From the NCBI GenBank assembly GCA_022266195.1, contig WHVY01000009.1, positions 992,001 through 1,056,000 on the forward strand: a stretch of DNA of 64,000 bases. Direction: 5' to 3'. Below are positions 43,210 to 53,860 of the stretch, piece by piece (positions within the stretch are counted from its first letter, which is position 1; every line of letters starts with the position of its first letter). The position numbers and the translations under genes were made by a program. The DNA is from Tetranychus cinnabarinus. Taxonomy: Eukaryota; Arthropoda; Arachnida; Trombidiformes; Tetranychidae. The notes beneath the pieces were generated by a model. That model had not been told where the DNA came from. It saw nothing but the letters and a program-made list of their open reading frames with translations, and did not search any database.

Positions 43210-46200
43210 TTAAAGATGGCGGCATAGAATTAAAAAAAGAGTAATAAGTGTTAGTGCTGATAGGTAATTAGATTGTGAAACATGATTGGCTTGACTTGTT
43301 GGCCATAAGGAACTGTGACGCTGACTTGATTCTTCAGCAAGCATTCCTTCAATTCGAAGCCATGAGCCATTGTTGGGTTGAGCATTAATATCAAGTAAAT
43401 GGCAGACCAAGTTGTAATGATCGGTCATCATTAATGGAGGTGAAGTGTAACCTTTGCGTAGTCCAGGGCCCGTAGCAAGCATGATTGTCCTCATCTCTTT
43501 AACAGCATATGGATCATATCCATGGTGTCCAGAATAGACAATGTCCGGTAAAGGTTTGGTTTTACCATAATCAGTAAACTAAATAAAAACAAAATAAGCA
43601 AACAATGGATTATTCAACAGGAAAAGTAAACAAACCGTTAGATGCAACAGAAAGATAAAATATTCAGACGATACTAGAAGATATCAGACAATCTGAACAT
43701 GGTCACCTTAAAAGACAATAAATTGGGTTAACACGATTAATAGGAAATGGTAATAAAAATAAATCTACTTACCCCACGGACAAAATAACCCTTTTCAGCG
43801 ACCAACAAAATTGGCGAGACTCGGCGGTTGTTTTTAAAATGATACTTGATAGGGATATCGGATTTAGCATAGAATCTTAATCCTGTAGGACTCGCTTTTT
43901 TAAGATCATCAAGTACCTGATAGTGAAAGCAGTAATAAGTCCAAGTTAAAGATACATTGTATTATTGATTAAAAGGTGGTGGATGAAGTGGTGTATGTGG
44001 ACTTTCAGGACATTAAAGCTGAATCCATTGTACTGTTTAAAATCGCTTTCAAACTTCAAATGCATTTTGTTGAGTTGTAGAACCAGATTTTATTTTATTT
44101 TTCAGTTTCTCTCATTGACGATGCTTTTTTTTCATTAAAAAGTCTTTTAAATGTGGACTGAATGTATTGTAAAATGAATTTTGCGATCAGTCATGATCGA
44201 AGTCGCGCTTGTTAAAAGTTAAGTCAGAAAGATAAGTTAGTTTGATGCAAAAATCTGCTCCGATTAAAAGCGATCGAAGTTCAAACATTGAAAGCTATTT
44301 TATCTAAAACTATCGATCGAAGAAATTTTGTAAAACTTGTCTAGACTGAGATCTTTGTAGGGCCATAAAAACTTCGTCCATTGGTATTCAAAAATTTTAA
44401 ATCGAAAATCGTAGTTGTCTGTCGTACAGAAAACTCAAATTTTATTTACCGAAACAAGTGCATTTTCTGGTTGACCATCAAGAGTTACCCCAAGAAATTG
44501 ATTTTAATGAAAAAATCTGGTTAAATAACTGAACAAAAGGCATTCGAAGTTTAAAATTCGATCTCGATTTCCTTGAAAACTGTCGACCATAAAAACTTTT
44601 AATAACACTGATGGGCTCAATTTTATGCCCCTACAAACCTATTAAGTCCCAACTCTTGACTCAAAAGGAAGCTTTCGTTTCTACTTTAACAAAACTCAAC
44701 CAAACAAAATTATTTTGTTTGGTTGAGTTCTGACTATTTTTTCGAGGATTAGTCCAATGTCAGCTTTCATATGGTCTAAAAATCCAAGAATCCTTTCAGT
44801 TTGACCACAACTTTTACGCAAAAGTTTTATGCATTCTCTTTACATGTAAATTGATCAACTTACCTTTTGTTCCTTCCCTTTAACAGGTAATAACATAGAA
44901 GTGGTTCCTCGGTCAAACATGACTACAATATCATTTGGGTCAACAATGGTTTCAATTTCAATCACTTTGGCATTTTGTTCGCCATTCTCTTCAATAACAG
45001 TGACCATTCCATGATCTGAGACCAGTACAATGTTTACCTGTTAAATGTGTCAAATCAAGTGGAAGAATGATTAGTTTGGCTAAATAAGTACTCCAAGAAT
45101 GTTTAACTAAATCAATCAACTAATTCTGTAATTAAGGTGCGAAAGACTAAATTTTGACAAGATGTTATTTACAACAAAATGTGTCTACATGCAACATCAT
45201 GTTATTGTTTGTACATTAATAATAGGAACAACTTGGTAACATCATTAATCTAGTTGCTGATTTATCATTAACTGTTTCCATCATTCATCAATCGTTAATT
45301 TAAAAGTCAATGGATATCCAAGGAAACATTTCAATTGATCATCATTTGAGTCATATTGAATAATATGGATCTTAATATAAACCTTCAAATTGTATTGTAA
45401 GCAATTTAATTTGATCATTAACTGTTCTTAAAAAGAGATCAATAATAACCCTTTTCCTATTTTACATCAATAACAATTCACGAAAAGTTAACTAATTTTC
45501 TTGTATCATGTTTTACGATACAAATCAATTTGCAATTAGAAGAGAGAGAAACAGCTTTAAAGCCCTTCAGGTTAACAATTTACTAATGAATTTAATGTAT
45601 TTAAATGCAATTTAATTCATTAACAAATACACATTAACCTTAAGGTGCTCAAAGGTCAGGTTAAAAGTGATGACCGTGAATATAAAGTGAAATGCGTTTG
45701 TTTGCCTAAAAAACCTTTTCAACCTTTTCCGTTTCACCTTAAAATGAAGCCTTTTTCATGCTGTTTTCACTCAATCAGATAACCTGAGCACCTTTTTTTA
45801 GTTGAATTAAACTATTAATCTGATGATGATTGTGGTTAAACTTTCGTTTCCCTGAAATGGTGAAAAAACAAGAGAAACTAATAACAAGAAGAACAAAAAA
45901 AGTCAATTGAAACCAGTTAACTGTTAATATCAATGGAATGAGTGAAATTGATTATGCTTAAATTGGCCTCAATTGAGTTGTTAAACGGATAAAAGGTCAT
46001 AATGAAATTGCACCCAAACACCATCATTAACATGAACATCAGATGAACTTGAAAAAAATGTCAAATATAAAGTCACTGGGTTATCCATTGAACTGTGAAC
46101 TTGAAATTTGATTTGAGCAAAAAGTAAATTGTATAAAAATTATAACCAAAGAAGAGTGAGAAATCTAATCAAATCAAATTAATTGTTGATTCAAACTTAC

Positions 46201-49200
46201 CAGGTCGGTCATTTTTCGAGATTCAATTCCATCCTGAAGCCGAGTTATGACCTGGTCTAAATCTTTCATTGCTTCAATTCGGGCGCTTGATTCAGAGCCC
46301 CAGGCATGACCTGATTTAGAATCATCATAAGAAGGAAAAATAAAAAGATGAGGCCAGAAAAGAAGATGATTTTCATGAAGAGAAAAGTTTCAGGGTGAGG
46401 CGTTAAAAATTGAAATATTATCGGTGAGAGAAAATAAATTCTGAATAATAATCAAAATACTATATTCAGCACACAAATTATGAATTAATATTTATATTGA
46501 TAATACAATCAAGGTTACCCTGAGGTCCATTTGATTAAGATTGCTTTTCATTTCCATTTTCATTTTTCTGGCCTTTTTCGCTTTTCTTCTTATTTTTACA
46601 GTTTTGATTATTATTAATAATATTAATTTTATTTTCTCTAATTTCTGTTATTTAATTGTGATCATTACATAATTACTTACCGTTGGCATCAACAGCCTCA
46701 AAATAGACCAAAGCCAAACCCCAATCATCCTTCTCAAAATTATCCAATATCTCATCGCAAGCGTCAAGAGTATCATTTTGAACGGTCGGCCAAGTCCAAT
46801 AGGATTGATATTCAAGGCACATTGATGGTGTTGTGTTGCGTATCTCAACTTGACATCCGTCCCACCTTAAGGTAATGTTAAGATATTCATTGGTTTCATT
46901 AATTTACATGAAATTTTCATCTTTTCCATGTTTCTATTTACCAGAAAACTGCAGTTTTAACTCCTTGCTTCTCAGCTGTGGTCCAGAGAGGGTCAGCCAT
47001 GCTCCACCAGTGCGGATGGGATGCATTTGGATGAGGACTCATCAGGAAAGTGTCATTCTCAACGGGATCGTACATGAAATTTTGAACCATCCCATGACTT
47101 TCAGCGTAAAGGCCTGGCAAGTGAAAAAGCAAATAATGTTTAGCTTTTACTCAATTTGATTATTGAAAGTTGATTGACGCTGAACAGGCAATCATTTAAA
47201 TTCAATCTTCCTTCAATCATTATAATATATTACTTTAATTGATTCAGACCTTTTGGAAGCAATTTCAGTTTATCTAGATTAATTGATCAATCGACGATTG
47301 AAAGTATTATGAAGTGATTTTCGAGTTGCAATATGTAATTGCAAATGATCAAAGTGATTTACTTAATTTGCTTTAAAGTCAAACCAATATCACTTTGTGC
47401 ATTTTTTAATGTCTTCACTATTCAATCTCAAATTATTTAACTTCAATCACTTTAGTCAATGTTATTAAGGGTAAAGTCATAAACAATTCACAATTATTGA
47501 TTATCTTGATCAATATCTCAAGTCTACTGTTACTTATTGTTTCCATTTTGAGGACAATTTATTCAGTTCAATACGACTTGAACGTTGTTCGTGAATAATT
47601 GTTACAACACAATTGTCCCATTAACCTGATCTCTCAAGATCAGAAAAGCTGTTATTTTCACCTTAAAACCAAACATTATTGTCAATTGCTCAATGAAATA
47701 TAATGACATTCATTTCAATGAAAATATTTTCATAAGCCGTTAAACCAAAGACTTTCAATAAGTAAATGTATTCAAAAATGAAACGAAACAAATTCAAGCT
47801 GAAGATGAATCAACACATGAGTTAACCATCATGACCATATTATTAATCATTAGCTAATTAATCACATCATGATTAACAGTCATTAGCAGCTAATTGAAAG
47901 AAGCAAGTTTAACCAGAAGACATGATTCCAACAAGACCAACTCTTTCCTTGCAAAGACCAAGTGTAATACGATCATTTCAAATTCAATTCTAGTCAATTT
48001 ACTAATCATGAAAGGTTCAATTTTTAAGGCTAAATGGAAACTAATCTTGAAACAATTAAAGGAATCAATTGAGTCTCGAAAAAGGTCGACCTTCTATTGG
48101 TATTGGTTGATAAAGCCATATTTAAGGTCAACTTGAACAGTTTATCCGTTACAAATATTATCATTTAATACTTTTTGCTGTTATTATTTTTATCATTATT
48201 ATAGCTTCCATCATCATCATCATTACTATTATTATTATCATTAACTGAAATAGCAATTGACCTGATTGGAATGCTAATCAATCCGGATGTTTGCATCTTC
48301 ATCTTGTGACCTTTTATGATTAAAGCCTAATTTTTGTCCAAATGAAGATGAAAATGATGATGATCAAGATGAAGTCCATTCGCAAACGCACACCTTAATA
48401 TGGGGAAGTCAATTGATGAAAGTAATAATAATAACGATGACCGTGTAACTGTCCATTCCGACTCGTAATTTAATATCATTTTGATGCTCTTGAGGCTTCT
48501 TAAATGTTTAGTTTACTGTCAACAATTAATGATTAATTTTGACAATAACACTTCCTGGTAAAGTGGCTCATCGTTTAACCATCACAATTGATGTTGTAAG
48601 TTAATTAGCTTTTCCATTTGTGATTTAATAGTTGGATAATCATCCAACTTGACTTTCAATAATCAATTCCTATTAGCATCTTTATCATCAATTAACTCCT
48701 TCACTTTCAATTTATATTTTGTTGTTTTTTCAATGAAATTGAAAAAAAGTTTATTTTCATCTTTCAATTCAATGCTTTAAATTATGAGTTATTTTGCTTC
48801 TTTCATCTCACTACAATCATGTTAACATGATGTATCAGACAAGAACAGTTTACTAATCTGATTCTTGTTGATCATGATTTGAGTTTTTTTGATCAACAAG
48901 GAAAAAATTGATGAGTTAATAGCGAAAGGTGAATTCAAATTATAGTGATTAGATTGGTTGTAAGTTAAGGGACAAAAAATCAAAATTATTAGGTTACTGC
49001 AATTGTAACAGATTCAAGTTCAAATCCATTGAAACCTTCATTTCAATTTGTCGAGTAAAAAGTGTTTGCAAGAAAAAAAAGATTCAATTGCTTCTGAAGT
49101 TTTTCCCATTCTCATGGTTAACTGATTAATTTATATGTTAATCAGTTTGGTGTTAATCAAATTATCATCAGTTACATCTTCACCAGTGACCAATGTAACA

Positions 49201-50023
49201 ACATTTGGCTCGGTGTGATGTATTGGCGCAAACATTTGATGAGTTAACTTGAAAATGGGTTTCAACTTAAAAACAAATGACATCAACTAATTGCTGTTTA
49301 CTGATAATTGAAGTAATTAACAATCACTTGGAATCTTCATTAATCCTGATTAATTGGTTAAAATTGAAACAGCAATAACTGAGGTTGAAATGAATCTCAC
49401 AAGTCACAATCATAATAATACAATGTTTACATTTTGGGTTTATCTGGTTTTTGGCACAAATCTGGTTGTTTTCATTGTAAAGGTTATAAAAAAGAGACAA
49501 TTTTTGTTAACTGATTTCAAATGATCGGATAATTGTAAATACCTGTAACTATTGTATACCAATTGGGATAAGAGTTGGATGGGAAAATTGGTTGAACATA
49601 TTCAGCTTTAACTCCATTCCGGGCCATCCTTTGAATCCCTTTCAGATTAGGGTCTTTGATGTAATCATAACGAACTCCATCGGCAAGGATTAAGATTACC
49701 TTTTGTTTATTAGGTTTTTTACTAGATGAAAATGATGAGGATTTTGGTGTTGATGAGGATGATGGAGATGAGGTTGATGATGAGGTTGAAGGTGCACCAA
49801 GAGATCCAATGATACAAAATAACAAAATAACGCTAACAACATTAAAAACTGGTAAAATTGATTTTAACCTTTTACTGATTGTCACTAATTTTTTCACTGA
49901 TCCAACTTGCGTCCCAGCTGATTGTTTGGATGTAACCTTTGACAATGGATTTGAAGTTAATAAATAATGAGATTGTAAAGGTTTAATAAACGCTGCTACT
50001 TTTATTATTGGTGATGTATCCAT
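43210..50023 (-). CDS. ENPP6: ENPP6-like ectonucleotide pyrophosphatase/phosphodiesterase, seven exons
   Basis: Minus-strand exons: 50023-49543, 47113-46942, 46865-46681, 46310-46201, 45037-44864, 43916-43773 and 43578-43210. Together they give 545 codons, with GT-AG junctions and consistent phases. ENPP6 enzymes release phosphocholine from choline lipids at the cell surface. The metal and nucleophile set is complete: D115 (LADGVRYD), nucleophile S151 (SNSYPN), an EAVDANGHAWG block, VSDHGM and SGHHGYDP. SYPN and WDGCQVEI are closer to ENPP6 than to ENPP1-5. The C-terminus is hydrophobic after a polar stretch, as for GPI anchoring. The N-terminus has a membrane segment at about 56-76 preceded by 55 basic residues and followed by a Ser-rich linker; a later start would give a classical signal peptide. 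Introns reach 2.4 kb. One carries repeats. Confidence 0.93.
44175..44590 (-). repeat. Diverged repeat family copy in ENPP6 intron
   Basis: Read on the minus strand, this region aligns by eye with 62455-62850 and 63120-63520. Shared blocks include a CGATCGATAGTTT start, GTTTGAACTTCGATCGC, GAGCAGATTTT, AACCAGAAAATG and AAATAAAATTT. It seems to hold two tandem units. No coding frame is visible. Confidence 0.55.
44693..44729. repeat. Perfect hairpin, 18-bp arms
   Basis: AACTCAACCAAACAAAAT is followed by a single T and then its exact reverse complement. It lies about 100 bp from the repeat in the same intron, and may be the fused ends of a decayed inverted-repeat transposon. Confidence 0.85.
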
Positions 50024-53000
50024 TATGATTATTGTTATCTGTGATTGTTGGTTTTAGTTAAATATGGTGATAAATAGTAATTTGATGATGATGTTAATAA
50101 ACAAAATGATGGATTAACCCGAAGATGAAGCATGCAAAGAGTACAAAATATAAATGATTTCAGGTGAAAAGTGAAAGTGTTTTGAAAGAGTTAAAAGGTA
50201 AATGAGCAGGAAATAAGGATGATGTTGAAAATGATGGTGATGATGATGATGATTGTGGTTGTAATTGTGGTGGTTATTGTGGTGATGATTGTTAATAGTA
50301 GGAAGAGGAAGAAAGTTGATCTTTTAAGTCGCCTCGACCACTTTAGGTCCACTCTTGGTCGTTGATGTTGACTGGTTGACTTTGTTGGCAATGTTAAAAA
50401 AGACTCAAATTGTTACTCAATTGATGTTAGCTGATTGTTTCCAGTTGTAAGTTAAATGAGTTGAAGTCGTCGGAAGATTGTTGGCTTGATTGGTGATGAG
50501 AGAAAGTGAAACCCAGTCGAGATTCAGTTTTGATTGTTGTTCACTTGATTATGTTTTTTTCATGCCTTGTCTCCTTAAACAACATTAAAGTGAGAGTATT
50601 GTGGGAGTAAGATGAAGATAATGAAGATGGTGATGATGATTATGATGATATTTGAATGATTGGGATGAAAAAGCAAGGCAAAGATTGAGATGGAGAAACA
50701 ATTTATTTACACTTTTTCAGTGAGTATTTCAACTAAAATAGATTTGATTGTGAACAATTATTGTGGCCATAATAATTGATTGAGCATTTTGATCAGTAAC
50801 ATGTTAATGATGATTATGATGATCAACTGATGAAAGTGAGAGCTTATGATGATAGGAGGAGGACGAAGAGGAGGAGGTTTGATTTTTCACTTTTGCTTTT
50901 ACTAATGTGAATGTATTGCTACTGTTACCAGGATTATTGCTGACTTTTTTTGCACCGACTGGTTTTAAGTTTAGGTTAACGCAGGTTAGGTTAATATTAA
51001 AAGTGAATACGAAAGTGAAAGTTAATTTAATAAACATTATTATAATCACAGTCACAATCGTAATAATGATAATTTACGTTAACTGCTACAATTATTTGAT
51101 TGACCTACAATTCAATATGCTTATTGAAGGAATTGGTTGAGTTAACCTTTTTCTTTTGGTGGTGGCTTTGGTTTCTTTGCTTTGCTCCTTTAATTGACAA
51201 AACCTTGTTTTTTATTTCCATTCAATTTACTCAATTGTCACTTCATGAATACTTATTGTTTATTAAAATGTTATGAATTAATCAATAACATTCAACATTT
51301 AATCGGATTCAAGTTGATCAAGATCAATTTGTCAGTTTGAAATTGGCACCTTTTTGTATTTCTCTGGGTTGGTTAGTCAGCTGAGTGAAGGCGCCTTTAG
51401 CTTTGGTTATCTATTGTTTTTAATTTCTTGTTTTCCTGATACTTCAAATTAATTTAACTTCGTTCTTAATTGTTAATTACTGTAGATTTTTGTCACTCTG
51501 GTTTCATCTCATCGTTGTTAAACTGTATAAATTTTAACGTTTTTAATTTGCAGTTGGATGAACAGTTACAAGACAGTTCAAGTGGTTATTTATTTGTTCG
51601 GTCGATGATGTAAATTGCTTGCTTTTTGGTTGATTGCCATATTTTTAATGAATTATTTTGTCTCAACAATTAAGTCAAATTTTGTGCTTTGCTTCATTCA
51701 ACAATGGTAATTATCAATGACATCTAGATTGATGTTAATCTTATGCTGATTCAAGTGAACTCCGAGCTTCATGTCTTTTCTTGGTTACCTGTTATTAATT
51801 ATTAAATTAAATATATTAAATATATACCTGACATTGGAAACTTACAAGTGAACTTTGATTGGAAACTTATTATTAGAAGAGAGATACTTTGTAACCATTT
51901 GACCTTATGTCAGAAGAAATGGAGGTCAATATTTTAATGAAGATAACGTGGATCAAGTTTAGCGTTTTGCCTGTTATAGCGAGTAATTTTGATGATAAAG
52001 TCGTTTGATCGCTTGTAAGCTTATTTGGAATCAAATCCTTGGTTTGAAATTATTACATTTTGATCATTTACTTATCTTGACAATTATAATCACACTGAAC
52101 TTTTTAATTTCAAGTAGAGGAGTTACATTCATTTGGAGGTTGATTATTGGACAGACGATCGTGCAAACATATTGAAGTTCATCACCAGTTTAAATGTTCA
52201 TATTAATCGTTTAAAAGCAAGATGTGACCAGAAATCCAGCATAAATGTGATATCAAAAGTTTATCAAAAGTGTGAAAGTCCAAATTTATGAATAGATTGA
52301 GCTGAGTTGTTCAATTACGCATTTACCTGAAATGCAAAGTTGATCAGATAAATGAATGATTTGAATGGCTGATCAAACGGAATAATTGATGGTCAAAACA
52401 ATTTTACCTTTTCCTTTTCAAGTTTAAATTGTAATAACACTGATTTTATCCATTGTTGTGTTCAGGTTTTTTTACCTTGAATTTGTTTATTCAGATTGAT
52501 CTTTCATTTGATCAACTTTGAATCCTTTTTGCAACTTTCAACAATCGAAGGATGACAATTATAACTTTCTTTATTCTTACCTTTACAATATGGAAATTGT
52601 TGTTGAGGGAAATCATGAGTTGTTGATTGACATCTGAGGGAAAATAATCAATTACAAGGTAAAATGAACAATATGAACAGACTTGGTTAACTATTGAAAG
52701 GCAATAATGCAACAATAACGAAGTCAACAGTGTTGAATGTCATTTTGCAGTCATTTATTTGGATTCAACTAATTTTACTTTCTATAACTCGACGACCATA
52801 CAAAATACACTATAAATGAATAATAACCTTTAATTGGAATCAAATAAAGACCAATCGAGTGTAACAGTTAACGAACTATCATCACACCATTAATGATTCT
52901 GTTTAGCAGGTTAATTGCACATATTTTACTACAAGATATCAAAGAGAATGGCAAAATATTGATAGTTTCTCAGAATCCGTAGAAATACATTTCTTTCCCA

Positions 53001-53098
53001 TTTGGCAACTTGAAATTCATTGACAGTTCTTCATTTCTGAGCAGCTCATTGGGTCCATTGTCGAAAGATAATGTAAAAATCGGAGATAAGTAAAAATA
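50024..53098. other. Intergenic between ENPP6-like gene and element 2
   Basis: AT-rich with no supported gene. Microsatellites of GAT/GTT type lie at about 50215-50290 and 50620-50655. Hydrophobic frames here derive from these repeats. The ENPP6 promoter should lie just above 50023. Confidence 0.6.
53095..53098. repeat. Element 2 target-site duplication, left
   Basis: AATA before the LTR, matching 58435-58438. AT-rich and only four bases, so supportive rather than decisive. Confidence 0.65.
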
Positions 53099-53736
53099 TG
53101 TAATAATAAAAGCCTTTACCAATAAGTTGATAATAGAATGTATGTATAGGTATAGCGCAGTCTTCGAATGTACCTTAATATGTTAGAATGTATGTAAGAT
53201 GCTCAGTTAAAGCAGGGTAAAATGTATATGTTCAGGTTTATTCTCGAATGTAGTGTCTATGGTTTTCATAGAATGTATATGAATTATAGAATGTAAATAT
53301 TTCGTTATACTAGAATGTATCGTTTAGCAAAGGTAATTCTTCTTTTTCCCAAAGATTAGTTTTTATTAGATTTTGATCTGTCGACCAATCACTTCGAACT
53401 TCAAATTACAATTAATTAATTAAAACAATGATAGCTAATAATTAAATACTAAAAAAAATGAGAATCCTTCTCCTTGTTGAACTAAACCTTTTTTCTTGGT
53501 CAACAATATGACTTTGGTTAGTTAATGAAAGAAGTTAATTGTTAAAGATAATTTAAACCAAATTAAACATTTTTAAAAGGGATTGATGAAAATCAAAGAA
53601 AGATTCTAAATGTGAATAAATCCAAAGATGGTTACTATTACATTGTAAACCAAAGCATACATTATCATATCCATAGAATGTATGTAAACCCAATGACAAT
53701 GAAAAACAAGTGATTTCATATATTACATACATTACA
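53099..53736 (-). repeat. Element 2 3' LTR
   Basis: Same length as the right copy, with a constant offset of 4698 and no difference found on reading. Its minus-strand AATAAA at 53237-53242 would end element transcripts. Confidence 0.95.
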
Positions 53737-53746
53737 TCCCCGCACC
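53737..53746 (-). other. Element 2 polypurine tract
   Basis: On the minus strand GTGCGGGGA directly precedes the TG of the 3' LTR, where plus-strand DNA priming is expected. It is short and interrupted by T and C. Confidence 0.5.
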
Positions 53747-53860
53747 TAAGGGTGAAAAATGTATATTTTTCGGAATCTTTTCAGTAGAAGATTGGTGAAT
53801 CGGCCAAGCACAAACAAAATGGTTTTATGAAAATATAAAATGAACAATAATGAATTGTTT

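Noticed and set aside
46875..47159. 94-residue plus-strand frame
   Set aside because: It is antisense to an ENPP6-like exon whose splice sites and motifs are clear.
47894..48136. 80-residue plus-strand frame within the first ENPP6 intron
   Set aside because: Random composition, no family, no acceptor or donor support.
50191..51140. Several hydrophobic short frames
   Set aside because: They overlap GAT/GTT microsatellites and low-complexity DNA, with no splice or family support.
53134..53680. CRISPR-like or satellite array
   Set aside because: The GAATGTA words are short, irregularly spaced and confined to the LTRs of a eukaryotic element.
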